From Actinomycetota bacterium (GTDB taxonomy: Bacteria > Actinomycetota > Thermoleophilia > Solirubrobacterales > Solirubrobacteraceae), in contig VAYS01000032.1 of NCBI GenBank assembly GCA_005883215.1, forward strand, positions 1-38,778: 38,778 nt of DNA, in the 5' to 3' direction. This document shows positions 1 to 7,507 of this stretch, piece after piece; the stretch's first letter is position 1; each line of letters opens with the position of its first letter. Below the pieces are notes generated by a model. The model saw only the letters and a program-made list of their open reading frames with translations. It was not told the DNA's origin and ran no database searches. The position numbers and the translations under genes are program-made.

Positions 1-45
1 GGGTTGGAGGACTTCCCCTGCGCCCGGCCGGGGTCGCCCCCACGG

Positions 46-51
46 TATTCT
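46..51 (+). promoter_or_regulatory. possible -10 box upstream of the Rieske gene
   Basis: TATTCT fits the actinobacterial -10 form TANNNT and lies 44 bases before the Rieske start codon. No convincing -35 is visible. The gene could also be transcribed from upstream of the window, because qcr genes are usually in operons. Weak call. Confidence 0.3.
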
Positions 52-95
52 CTGGCGTCCCTCGGCGCCGATCGCCGGCCCCGGGCGCCGCCCAG

Positions 96-764
96 ATGGA
101 CGACCCCAAGCACAAGTCCAAGTACGCAGCCGACCGCCACATCCCCGGTGCGTTTCCGGGGGAGACGGTCACCAGGCGGCGGTTCATGACCGGCAGCGTC
201 CACGCGGCCGGCGCCGTCGCGGCGGGGGCATTCACCCTGCCGGCGCTCGGCTTCGCCCTGGGCCCCGTCTTCCAGGGTCACCGTCCCCATTGGGAGGACG
301 CCGGCACGGTGGGCGACTTTCCCATCGACACCTATGTGCCCAAGGTGATCACGCTGACGCCGGGGATCGGCGAGGTGGGCAAGACGACCATCTATATGCG
401 CAAGCGCAACCCGGCCATCGACGCCGAGCCGTCGCGCTGGTTCAACCAGATCGTCGCCATCTCCACGCGCTGCATGCACGCCGGCTGTCCCGTGCGCTTC
501 GTGCCCGCCTCCCGGCGCTTCATCTGCCCCTGTCACGGCGGCGTCTATGACTTCCGCGGTCAGCGCACTGGGGGTCCGCCGGTGCGGCCGCTGGACCGCT
601 TCTACACGCGCATCGTCGGCGACCGCGTCGAGGTCGGCCCCCGGTTCAGCGTCAACAGTCACCTGCGCATCTTCTCCCCCCGTGACCCGGGTGAGCCCCT
701 GGACGGGATCGGCCAGTACCTGTATCCGTCGCGCCCCACGACCAGGAAGCTGAAGGGAACGTGA
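96..764 (+). CDS. qcrA: Rieske iron-sulfur subunit of quinol-cytochrome c reductase (QcrA-like)
   Basis: Carries the 2Fe-2S cluster that takes electrons from menaquinol and passes them to cytochrome c in the bc complex, on the outer face of the membrane. Both cluster motifs are present: Cys126-Met-His128-Ala-Gly-Cys131 and Cys144-Pro-Cys146-His147. A twin-arginine motif (TRRRF, residues 26-30) followed by a hydrophobic segment (about 37-60) indicates Tat export with a retained membrane anchor; tatC lies 4 kb away. The stop overlaps the GTG start of the cytochrome b gene, so the two are probably translationally coupled. No Shine-Dalgarno sequence precedes the ATG, so the exact start is less sure than the product. 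Confidence 0.93.
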   Translation: MDDPKHKSKYAADRHIPGAFPGETVTRRRFMTGSVHAAGAVAAGAFTLPALGFALGPVFQGHRPHWEDAGTVGDFPIDTYVPKVITLTPGIGEVGKTTIYMRKRNPAIDAEPSRWFNQIVAISTRCMHAGCPVRFVPASRRFICPCHGGVYDFRGQRTGGPPVRPLDRFYTRIVGDRVEVGPRFSVNSHLRIFSPRDPGEPLDGIGQYLYPSRPTTRKLKGT

Positions 765-1567
765 GGCTGCCCAAGCTGCCCGCCCCGCCGCTGCCCGCCG
801 CCCTGCGGCCCAAGCCACCTCGCCCGGGGACTGCAAACGGCCCGGTGGGCCGAATCGACGCCGCCCGTGAGGCGGGCACCACGGCCGTGGACTGGGTCGA
901 CGAGCGCACATCGCTTAGCGGCGGCATGCGCTGGCTGATGTTCCGCAAGGTGCCCAAGGGCACCAACTGGTTCTACACGCTGGGGTCGGCGACGATGTTC
1001 GCCTTCCTCTCCCAGGCGGTGACCGGGGTGTTCCTGGCGATGTACTACGACCCCTCGCCCACCCACGCCTACGAGTCCGCGCGCTACATCACCAACGAGG
1101 CGTTCCTCGGGGCCTTTGTCCGGGGCATGCACAAGTGGGGCTCGTCGATGATGCTGATCCTGATCTTCCTGCACATGGGGAGGACGTTCTTCTTCGGCGC
1201 CTACAAGTACCCGCGCGAGCTCAACTGGGTGATCGGCGTGGTGCTGCTGGTGCTGACGCTGATGATGGCCCTCACCGGCTACCTGCTGCCGTTTGATCAG
1301 CGCTCCTACTGGGCCTCGGTGGTGGCGGTCAACATCAACGGCTCGGGGCCCCTGGTCGGCCCCTACCTAGCCGACTTCCTCCGGGCCGGCCCGGACTTCA
1401 CCGCCACCACGCTGTCGCGCTTCTATGCGATTCACATGCTCTTGATACCGGGGGCGATCGCCGCCCTGATCGGCGCCCACCTCTACCTGGTGGCCAAGCT
1501 GGGGACGACCGCGCCCCCGTGGCTGAAGGCCGAGCCCGAGTCCGACCTGCGCACCACCGAGGCCTAG
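761..1567 (+). CDS. qcrB: cytochrome b, N-terminal half (b6-like, QcrB)
   Basis: Membrane subunit that holds the two b hemes and the quinol sites. Heme ligand pairs are visible as His124/His138 (13 residues between) and His225/His240 (14 residues between); the 14-residue spacing is the one known from b6f-type cytochrome b6. At 268 residues it is a half-length cytochrome b with four expected helices, so it needs the separate subunit IV encoded next. The first 50 residues are a Pro-rich hydrophilic extension. The GTG start overlaps the Rieske stop (GTGA). The C-terminal part of cytochrome b is in the following gene, 39 bases downstream. Confidence 0.92.
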   Translation: MRLPKLPAPPLPAALRPKPPRPGTANGPVGRIDAAREAGTTAVDWVDERTSLSGGMRWLMFRKVPKGTNWFYTLGSATMFAFLSQAVTGVFLAMYYDPSPTHAYESARYITNEAFLGAFVRGMHKWGSSMMLILIFLHMGRTFFFGAYKYPRELNWVIGVVLLVLTLMMALTGYLLPFDQRSYWASVVAVNINGSGPLVGPYLADFLRAGPDFTATTLSRFYAIHMLLIPGAIAALIGAHLYLVAKLGTTAPPWLKAEPESDLRTTEA

Positions 1568-1606
1568 CGGCGTGCCAGTTACCGCCGCCGCCGGCCACCC
1601 GCGCTC

Positions 1607-2386
1607 ATGAACCAGGGCGAGAAGGAGGAGTACCTCCGCGACTACGCGGTCCTGAAGTCCCAGGGCAAGCCGTTCTTCCCCTACGCCGTGGCCAAGGACG
1701 CGGCGATGGCCGCGGTGGTGATGGTGGTGATCATCTCGCTGTCGCTGGTGCTGGGGGCCGAGCTCGGGCCCAAGGCCAACCCCACCACCACCACCTACAC
1801 CCCTCGCCCGGAGTGGTACTTCTTCTTCCTGTTCGAGCTGCTGCGGGTGATCAAGCCGCCGTCGTTCACCGGGCTGGCGATGATCGGGATCCCGACGGTC
1901 TGCCTGATCCTGCTCATCCTCCTGCCCTTCTATGACCGCGGGCCCGAACGTCGCCCCGAGCGCCGGCCAATCGCCACCCTGACCGGCATCTTCGTGATCG
2001 CGGCCATGGCCTACCTCACCTACCAGGGGGCCAACGCCGGGTCGCCGACGTCGATCGACCTCAAGACGCCGCCGGCGGTCATGCAACAGGGGCCCGCCGT
2101 GGTCGCCCAGTTCAACGCCGGGCGCCAGGTGGCGGCCCAGTCGGGCTGCCTGGCCTGCCACAAGATCGGCGACAACGGCAACGACGGCCCCGGGCCGCCG
2201 CTGAAGGACATCGGCACGCGGCTCCCGGCCCAGGCGATCGCGCGCACGTTGACCAACCCCACCTCGCCGATGCCGCCGTTTCAGGAGTGCGGGACCCAGG
2301 GGCCCGGCCAGAGCGCGGTCTCGTGCCTGCCGCCGCAGAAGTTCAACGCGCTGGTGTACTTCCTGTCGCACCTGAAGTCCAAGTAG
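1607..2386 (+). CDS. qcrC: cytochrome b subunit IV fused to a c-type cytochrome (QcrC-like)
   Basis: The N-terminal half (residues 1-145) resembles subunit IV: the quinol-site motif PEWY is at 68-71, with helices near 33-52, 86-107 and 124-140. The C-terminal half is a monoheme cytochrome c domain with CLACH at 181-185 and a probable axial methionine in SPMPPF (Met222). This fusion is the layout known for Bacillus QcrC, whereas the usual actinobacterial complex has a full-length cytochrome b and a diheme cytochrome c. It completes the three-gene bc module started by the Rieske gene. Confidence 0.92.
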   Translation: MNQGEKEEYLRDYAVLKSQGKPFFPYAVAKDAAMAAVVMVVIISLSLVLGAELGPKANPTTTTYTPRPEWYFFFLFELLRVIKPPSFTGLAMIGIPTVCLILLILLPFYDRGPERRPERRPIATLTGIFVIAAMAYLTYQGANAGSPTSIDLKTPPAVMQQGPAVVAQFNAGRQVAAQSGCLACHKIGDNGNDGPGPPLKDIGTRLPAQAIARTLTNPTSPMPPFQECGTQGPGQSAVSCLPPQKFNALVYFLSHLKSK

Positions 2387-2415
2387 CGCAATCGGGTGGC
2401 GCGCGCCGCCTCCCC

Positions 2416-3123
2416 ATGAGCCCATCCCCTTCCCCCACCGGCACGCTAGAAGCGGCGCAGGTGCGGGCGATGTTCGACCGCATCGCCTCGGTCTACGACG
2501 TCATGAACTCGGTCATGACCGCCGGGCTTCACCATCGCTGGCGCCGTCGCGCCGCCGACCTTGCCGCGCTGGGGCCGGGGGACCGAGCGCTCGACGTGGC
2601 CACCGGCACGGGCGACCTGGCGATCGAGCTGGCCCGGCGCGTGGGACCCCAGGGCGAGGTGGTGGGGGTGGACTTCTCCGAGTCGATGCTCGAGCGGGCC
2701 CGGGCCAAGGCCCCAGGAGCGCGCTTCGAGTGGGCCGACGCGCTGGCGCTGTCCTTTCCCGACGGGGCCTTTGACGCCGCCACCGTCGGCTTCGGGGCCC
2801 GCAACTTCTCCGATCTGCTAAGGGGTCTGGCCGAGATGGCGCGCGTGGTCAGACCCGGGGGACGCGTGGTCGTGCTCGAGATCACGACACCGACCAAGCC
2901 TCCGCTGTCATGGTTTCACCAGGTGTGGTTCGACCGACTCATCCCGGCGCTGGGAAAGCTGACCGGCGACTCGGACGCCTACCACTACTTGCCCGCGTCG
3001 GTGCAGCGCTTTCCCGCCCCCCGCCAGCTGGCGGCGACGATGGAGCGGGCGGGGCTCGAGCAGATCCGCTGGTTGATCACCGCTGGGGGCATAATCGCCC
3101 TTCACGTGGGGACGGTCTCGTGA
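2416..3123 (+). CDS. menG: demethylmenaquinone methyltransferase (MenG/UbiE family)
   Basis: SAM-dependent C-methyltransferase for the last step of menaquinone synthesis. The family signature VRAMFDRIASVYDVMN lies near the N terminus, followed by the SAM-binding loop ATGTGDLA and the GFGARNF segment. I chose the ATG at 2416, which gives 235 residues, the normal family size; an open frame runs further upstream but overlaps the cytochrome c domain. It sits 29 bases after the bc genes and its stop overlaps the GTG of the prenyl synthase. The context, a quinol-oxidising complex and a prenyl-chain enzyme, supports a role in quinone supply. Confidence 0.92.
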   Translation: MSPSPSPTGTLEAAQVRAMFDRIASVYDVMNSVMTAGLHHRWRRRAADLAALGPGDRALDVATGTGDLAIELARRVGPQGEVVGVDFSESMLERARAKAPGARFEWADALALSFPDGAFDAATVGFGARNFSDLLRGLAEMARVVRPGGRVVVLEITTPTKPPLSWFHQVWFDRLIPALGKLTGDSDAYHYLPASVQRFPAPRQLAATMERAGLEQIRWLITAGGIIALHVGTVS

Positions 3124-4148
3124 GCCAGGCGGCGACGCAAACCGGGGCAGAGGTCGACGGGGTCCTGCGCGCGGGCGGCACCTGGCTGCGCGATGGCTTG
3201 GCCGCCGTCGAGTCGCGCCTGCGGGAGCTGGCCGCCGCGCCCGCCGGTCCGCTGGCCGAGCCCGCGGCGATGACGATCGCCGCTGGCGGCAAGCGCCTGC
3301 GACCGCTGCTGGTATTGATCGCCGCCGCCCCGGATCACCCGGAGGCGACAGACGGCGCCAAGCGTCCGTCCGCGGAGATCGTGCGCGCTGCGGTAGCCGT
3401 CGAGCTCATCCATAGCGCCACGCTGGTCCACGACGACATCCTCGACGGGGCCGATTTGCGGCGCGGGAACCCGACAGTGGTGGCTACCCAGGGCCGGGAG
3501 ATGGCCGCGGCCACCGGCGACCTGCTGTTTGCCCGGGCGTTTGCCGAGCTGGCCGCCAACGCCAACGACGGGCAGCTGCGCGCCCTGTCGCGTGCGAGCT
3601 CGGATCTGGCCCGGGGCGAGCTGCTCCAGCGCGAGGACGCCTGGCGGGAGGACATCACGGTCGAGCGCTACCTCGAGCGCTGCACGCTCAAGACCGCCAG
3701 CCTGTTCGAAGCTGCCTGTCGCCTGGGCATGCTGGCATCCGAGGCGGGGCGCGCCCCGCGTGAGGCGATCACCCGGCTGGCCGGTTTCGGGGCGCGCGTG
3801 GGCTTGGCCTTCCAGCTGCTCGACGACGTACTCGACATCACCGGACCGCCCGAGCGCACGGGCAAGCCCCGCGGGGCCGACCTGCTCGACGGCACGGTGA
3901 CGCTGCCGCTGATCTTGGCCCGGGAATGTGATCCGGACGTCGCCGGACGGGGGCTGCGCGATCTCACTCCCCCCGAGGCCGAGGTGCTGTGCGGGCGCAT
4001 CGAGGCCTGCGGCGCCCTGGCGCAGACGCGCCAGCGGGCGCTTGACCTGGTGGCCGATGCCAAGCGCGGCCTGGACGGTGGCGCCGACGGCGGGCGGCGG
4101 ACCCTGCTCGAGCTGGTGGCCCAGGGCGTGGTCGAGCGCTACGCGTGA
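3120..4148 (+). CDS. polyprenyl (probably hepta/octaprenyl) diphosphate synthase
   Basis: Makes the isoprenoid side chain of menaquinone by adding isopentenyl diphosphate units to an allylic primer. Both aspartate-rich motifs are present: DDILD at 105-109 and DDVLD at 235-239, together with GGKRLRP at 56-62, which binds diphosphate. It starts at GTG 3120, overlapping the menG stop by GTGA; this gives 342 residues, close to the family's length. Chain length cannot be read reliably from the sequence. Position after menG supports the quinone side chain rather than undecaprenyl or carotenoid synthesis. Confidence 0.9.
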   Translation: MSQAATQTGAEVDGVLRAGGTWLRDGLAAVESRLRELAAAPAGPLAEPAAMTIAAGGKRLRPLLVLIAAAPDHPEATDGAKRPSAEIVRAAVAVELIHSATLVHDDILDGADLRRGNPTVVATQGREMAAATGDLLFARAFAELAANANDGQLRALSRASSDLARGELLQREDAWREDITVERYLERCTLKTASLFEAACRLGMLASEAGRAPREAITRLAGFGARVGLAFQLLDDVLDITGPPERTGKPRGADLLDGTVTLPLILARECDPDVAGRGLRDLTPPEAEVLCGRIEACGALAQTRQRALDLVADAKRGLDGGADGGRRTLLELVAQGVVERYA

Positions 4149-4151
4149 TCT

Positions 4152-4176
4152 GACCCCGAGCCGGCCTGCTCGGGTC
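4152..4176. terminator. hairpin between convergent genes
   Basis: GACCCCGAGC and GCTCGGGTC form a 9-bp stem with one bulged base and a six-base loop, just after the prenyl synthase stop and before the convergent zinc-ribbon gene ends. There is no U-run, so termination here, if it occurs, would rely on the stem alone or on Rho. Confidence 0.45.
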
Positions 4177-4188
4177 GGTCCCCGAGGT

Positions 4189-4602
4189 CTAGAAGTCGGT
4201 CGGGAGGATGTGGTCGCCGTGCAGCGCAGTGATGAAGCGCTCGACATCCTCTTCCATGTTGGCCCGCGTCAGGTGCTGGAGGTCGGAGACCAGGACCTCG
4301 GTGCCGTGATCGAGCTCGAGGTCAAAGCGCTCGACGACCTCCTGCTCGAAGACGCCGGTGCCCGTCCACTCGCAGTTGGGGCAACGCAACACGACGCGCC
4401 AGTGGGTCGAGCCCTCCTCTTCCCAGTCGACCGGGTAGACGAGCTCGGAGCCGCAGGTACCGCACAGATGCAGGTCGACCTGCTCGTCGGCGGGGCGTCC
4501 ATGCGCCTCCGTCCGCTCGGCGAAGTACACGACCTCGATCGTGCGTCCGCTGGGCAGAACGACGTGCCGGACCTTGTTCTCTGACTCGGGCTGGGGCGCC
4601 AT
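4189..4602 (-). CDS. conserved zinc-ribbon protein of unknown function
   Basis: A 137-residue soluble protein with two CxxC pairs (Cys47/Cys50 and Cys74/Cys77) that should bind one zinc ion as a ribbon, and an acidic C-terminal half. I see no catalytic motif. The start at 4602 is preferred because AGAGG lies six bases upstream; an in-frame ATG at 4632 would add ten residues but has no ribosome site. It is convergent with the quinone gene and divergent from tatC. It could be a nucleic-acid or protein-interaction adaptor; I cannot assign a function. Confidence 0.7.
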   Translation of the reverse strand: MAPQPESENKVRHVVLPSGRTIEVVYFAERTEAHGRPADEQVDLHLCGTCGSELVYPVDWEEEGSTHWRVVLRCPNCEWTGTGVFEQEVVERFDLELDHGTEVLVSDLQHLTRANMEEDVERFITALHGDHILPTDF

Positions 4603-4711
4603 CTTGGACCTCTGGGAGCACTCATCGGACACTGGTGCACAGAACTTGAGCCTCCACCGCGGATGTGCTACGCACGCGCATAGAGCCCCAATTGGCGGGC
4701 CGGCGCCCCGG

Positions 4712-4717
4712 TACCCT
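4712..4717 (+). promoter_or_regulatory. -10 box of tatC
   Basis: TACCCT (TANNNT) ends ten bases before the tatC ATG. With a start site six or seven bases downstream the mRNA would have almost no leader. No Shine-Dalgarno sequence is present, which agrees with leaderless expression. Confidence 0.5.
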
Positions 4718-4727
4718 TGAAGCTCGC

Positions 4728-5714
4728 ATGGCGAGCGCCCTCCGGGTCATCGGCCACGAGGACCGACTAAGCCTCGTCGATCATCTCGACGAGCTGCGCA
4801 CCCGCCTGATCGTCGCCGTCGCGGCGTTGGTGGTGGCGTTCGGGGTGTGCCTGTGGCAGAACGGCCCGCTCCTGCACGTGGTCAACAAGCCCCTGGACCG
4901 CCAGACCCAGAAGGCGATTCAGAAGGGCCGGGGGCCGCTGGGAGAGATCGCGATCACCCAGCAGGCGGTACGCGCGCTGGCCCAGGCCTCGGCCGCGCGT
5001 GACGCCGTGCTCAGTCGACCCGACAGCGGGCTGGCGCCCGCGGTGCGCCGCCAGCTGCAGGCCAGCGAGGCCCAGCTGCAGTCCGCCGTGGCCCGCTTAC
5101 CCCGCACGCCGAGCGGGAACAAGCCGGTGACCCTGGGCGTGGGGGAGCCGTTCAGCTCGACGGTCACCGTAGCGCTGTACTTCGCGGTGCTGTTCGCGGC
5201 GCCGGTGATCCTGTTTCAGCTCTACGCGTTCATCCTGCCCGCGTTTAGCCCGCGCGAGCGCAAGGTCGCGTTTCCCCTGATGCTGAGCATCCCGGTCCTG
5301 TTCATAGCCGGGGTGGTGTTCGGGTACTTCATTGTCCTGCCCGCGGCGGTGAAGTTCCTGCAGAACTTCAACAGCGACTCGTTCAACGTGCTGGTCCAGG
5401 CTCGTGACTACTACCGCTTCGTGGCCCTCACGCTGGTGGTGCTGGGCCTGGTCTTCCAGGTGCCGGTCGGAATCCTGGCCGCCGTTCAGTCCGGTGTGGT
5501 GACCCCCAAGCAGCTGCGGGCCAACCGGCGCTACGCGATCGTCCTGGCCGCCGTGGTGGCGGCCATCGCCCCGGGCGATCTGATCACGATGATCCTCGAG
5601 ATGCTCCCGATTCTGGTCCTCTATGAGCTGAGTATCCTTGTGGCCTCGGTGATCGTCCGCCGCGCCGAGCGTGCTCATGCCACAGAGGCGGGCGGGGCGA
5701 GCGCGTCTCCCTAG
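4728..5714 (+). CDS. tatC: Sec-independent protein translocase TatC, with enlarged first outer loop
   Basis: Receptor and core subunit of the twin-arginine export pathway, an integral membrane protein. The N terminus has the family signature VDHLDELRTRL (residues 17-27), followed by helix 1 (about 26-43), the conserved EPFSSTVTVALYFA segment near 140-153, FSPRERK, and four further hydrophobic stretches. The loop between helices 1 and 2 spans about 100 residues (44-144) and contains an Ala/Gln-rich, probably helical insert; in E. coli TatC this loop is roughly 35-40 residues. No tatA lies in the window. The ATG at 4728 gives the expected N terminus. Confidence 0.93.
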   Translation: MASALRVIGHEDRLSLVDHLDELRTRLIVAVAALVVAFGVCLWQNGPLLHVVNKPLDRQTQKAIQKGRGPLGEIAITQQAVRALAQASAARDAVLSRPDSGLAPAVRRQLQASEAQLQSAVARLPRTPSGNKPVTLGVGEPFSSTVTVALYFAVLFAAPVILFQLYAFILPAFSPRERKVAFPLMLSIPVLFIAGVVFGYFIVLPAAVKFLQNFNSDSFNVLVQARDYYRFVALTLVVLGLVFQVPVGILAAVQSGVVTPKQLRANRRYAIVLAAVVAAIAPGDLITMILEMLPILVLYELSILVASVIVRRAERAHATEAGGASASP

Positions 5715-5717
5715 ACC

Positions 5718-6401
5718 ATGCTCTTCGACCTCAGAGGCCGCGGCCGGCGGCGCACGATACAGGCCATCTACCTGCTGCTTGCCATCCTGATGGGCGGCGG
5801 GTTGGTGTTCTTCGGCATCGGCGGCAATACCTCGGGGGGCCTCCTGGATGCCTTCAAGGGGGGCGGGGGCTCGTCGAGCAATGGCTTTGACAGCCGCGTG
5901 AAGGCGGCCGAGCAGCAGGCGACGCGCACCCCTAACAATCCCGCGGTGTGGGCGCAGCTGGCACATCTGCGCTTCCAGCTGGCGGGAACCGGAGACAACT
6001 ACAGCCAGACGCAGGGCACGTTCACCCCCAAGGGCCGCAGCGAGCTCGGCCAGGTCAAGACGGCGTGGGATCGCTACCTGGCGCTCAACCCTCCTCGTCC
6101 CGACGCGAACCTGGCCAACGAAATGCTCCAGGCCCTGGGGGGCCAGGGCGCTCTGGGCGACTATGCGGGGGCGGCCCGGGCCGCGGAGATCGTCTCCGCC
6201 GCGCGACCCAGCTACGCCGTCTACGCCCAGCTCGCCGCCTTCTCCTACCTGGCCGGCCAGAGCCGCAAGGGCGACCTGGCCTCGGCCAAGGCGGTGAGCC
6301 TCGCTCCGTCCGCCCAGCGCAGTTCGCTCAAGCAGCAGCTGGACCAGGCCAAGAAGCAGGGCACCAGCGGCGCGTCGGCAGCCAACCAGCCGACGGGCTG
6401 A
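5718..6401 (+). CDS. membrane-anchored TPR-like protein of unknown function
   Basis: A 227-residue protein with a basic N terminus (LRGRGRRR), one transmembrane helix (about 14-36), a Gly/Ser-rich linker (40-60), and an outer domain of Ala-rich helical repeats that looks like degenerate TPRs (about 65-215). It begins three bases after the tatC stop, so it is probably co-transcribed and may be translationally coupled. A role in envelope protein assembly or stability would fit the anchor plus TPR layout, but this is inference. The C-terminal 15 residues are low complexity. Confidence 0.75.
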   Translation: MLFDLRGRGRRRTIQAIYLLLAILMGGGLVFFGIGGNTSGGLLDAFKGGGGSSSNGFDSRVKAAEQQATRTPNNPAVWAQLAHLRFQLAGTGDNYSQTQGTFTPKGRSELGQVKTAWDRYLALNPPRPDANLANEMLQALGGQGALGDYAGAARAAEIVSAARPSYAVYAQLAAFSYLAGQSRKGDLASAKAVSLAPSAQRSSLKQQLDQAKKQGTSGASAANQPTG

Positions 6402-6405
6402 GCCA

Positions 6406-6424
6406 CCGCCCGCGAGCGGGGCGG
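6406..6424 (+). terminator. GC-rich hairpin after the TPR gene
   Basis: CCGCCCGC and GCGGGGCGG can pair with one bulge around a two-base turn, immediately after the TPR gene stop. No U-run follows. It may end the tatC transcript before the tRNA promoter. Confidence 0.35.
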
Positions 6425-6434
6425 GGGGCCGGGC

Positions 6435-6440
6435 TACACT
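6435..6440 (+). promoter_or_regulatory. -10 box of the tRNA-Lys gene
   Basis: TACACT lies 24 bases before the 5' end of the mature tRNA, leaving about 18 bases of 5' leader for RNase P to remove. No clear -35. Confidence 0.5.
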
Positions 6441-6464
6441 GCCCTGCGAGCGCCTGCGCTCCTC

Positions 6465-6538
6465 GCCGCTCTAGCTCAACTGGTCAGAGCAGGGGCCTCT
6501 TAAGCCCAAGGTTCTGGGTTCGAGTCCCAGGGGCGGCA
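6465..6538 (+). tRNA. tRNA-Lys (anticodon CUU)
   Basis: Folds into a full cloverleaf of 74 nt including the discriminator A. The acceptor stem pairs GCCGCTC with GGGCGGC (one T-G wobble), the D stem is GCTC/GAGC, the anticodon loop is CTCTTAA with anticodon CTT (Lys, codon AAG), the variable loop has five bases and the T arm is CTGGG-TTCGAGT-CCCAG. The first anticodon-stem pair is a G-A mismatch. CCA is not encoded. AAG would be the main lysine codon in such GC-rich DNA. Confidence 0.96.
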
Positions 6539-6548
6539 TCGATCGATT

Positions 6549-6565
6549 GACCGCCAGCGGCGGTC
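6549..6565 (+). terminator. hairpin downstream of tRNA-Lys
   Basis: GACCGCC and GGCGGTC form a perfect 7-bp stem with a three-base loop, 10 bases after the tRNA. There is no T-run, so it may be a processing or stabilising hairpin rather than an efficient intrinsic terminator. Confidence 0.4.
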
Positions 6566-6643
6566 GGCAGCAGCATCGCACCGGCCAGTCGCCGCCGCGA
6601 CCGACGGCGCTGGCCAGGTCGATCGCGGAGACGCTAGCGCGAG

Positions 6644-7333
6644 CTACGCCCGGGCGCGCGCGGTACCCGAGGAGCGCGCACCCGAGGTGCGCCGCGAGCG
6701 GCTCGTGGTGCGTCGTCCGGTCGATCGCGAAGAGCGCGTACGGCGCCGTCGGCCGCCGTTGCGCTGCGCCGCCGGGATCTGCGCCTGGGCGACCGATTTG
6801 GTGAGGCGCGGGATCTCCTTTTCCAGGAACGCCGCCATGCGCTGCTCGTCGCGCAGGATCGTGCGCGCCAGCTGCTGCGTGTCGCGATCGCCCACCACGT
6901 CGGCGAGGGCCTCGATGGCGCGGTAGGTGGCGATCTCCCGAGCCTCCTCGGCGTACTCGGTCCTCGCGTTCCTGAGCATCCTCTCCCGGTCCTCGGCTCC
7001 GCGTAGGGCGTGTATCGGCCCCTGGGCCAGCGCCATGCCCTTCTGGGCCACGGTCACCCCGCGTAGAACCACCTCTGAGGCGAGCTCAGACACGCGGTCG
7101 GGAACGGGGATGTTGAGGCCGTCGACCGCGCCCCCGAGCGCCTTGATGCGCCGCTCGACCTCGCGAGCGTGCTGCTTGGTCTCCTTGAGGTGGTCTTGCA
7201 GCCGTCGCCTGTAGGAGGCCTTGTTGGTCAGCCCGATGTGCGCCTCGAGCGCCGTCTCGAGCTGCCTTTCCTTTCCGTAGGCCTCGGTGAGGTACTGGAT
7301 CAGCTTGGCGTTGCGCGCCGAGACTTCAGCCAT
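6644..7333 (-). CDS. DUF892/YciE-like ferritin-fold stress protein with Arg/Ser-rich tail
   Basis: Residues 1-185 are almost fully helical and match the pattern of DUF892 (YciE/YciF) proteins, ferritin-like four-helix proteins linked to stress responses: the opening NAKLIQYLTEAYGKERQLE, an ETKQHAREVERRI segment, and an EYAEEAREIATYRAIEALA segment. These contain Glu and His residues that could bind metal. The last 39 residues (191-229) are an Arg/Ser/Thr/Gly tail, strongly basic, absent from the core family and likely to bind nucleic acid. GAAGGAG lies nine bases before the ATG. The molecular function of the family is not settled. Confidence 0.8.
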   Translation of the reverse strand: MAEVSARNAKLIQYLTEAYGKERQLETALEAHIGLTNKASYRRRLQDHLKETKQHAREVERRIKALGGAVDGLNIPVPDRVSELASEVVLRGVTVAQKGMALAQGPIHALRGAEDRERMLRNARTEYAEEAREIATYRAIEALADVVGDRDTQQLARTILRDEQRMAAFLEKEIPRLTKSVAQAQIPAAQRNGGRRRRTRSSRSTGRRTTSRSRRTSGARSSGTARARA

Positions 7334-7367
7334 GGGGTCGGTCTCCTTCGAGGTTGGGGTCCTGCGG

Positions 7368-7383
7368 GATTACCCGGCTAATC
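7368..7383. promoter_or_regulatory. 16-bp imperfect palindrome upstream of the DUF892 gene
   Basis: GATTACCCGGCTAATC is symmetric at 14 of 16 positions and lies 35 bases upstream of the DUF892 start. It overlaps the region where that gene's promoter should be, so it is a candidate operator. No regulator gene is adjacent. Confidence 0.4.
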
Positions 7384-7425
7384 GCGGGCCACACACGCCA
7401 CCCGAGCACGCGCCCATCCCACCTC

Positions 7426-7448
7426 CATACAGAGAGTATGTAACATAC
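7426..7448. promoter_or_regulatory. triple half-site operator candidate (CATAC / GTATG / CATAC)
   Basis: CATAC-N5-GTATG-TAA-CATAC contains two overlapping inverted repeats, the second a tight 13-bp palindrome. It is in an AT-rich patch 60 to 82 bases upstream of the alpha/beta hydrolase and includes a TAACAT hexamer that could be that gene's -10. The form suits a dimeric repressor such as a TetR-type protein. Confidence 0.5.
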
Positions 7449-7507
7449 AGGCTGGATGTAGGCTCGGAATCAAGCGCGGGCCCGCGGGCCGGCAGGAGGC
7501 ATCAGAC

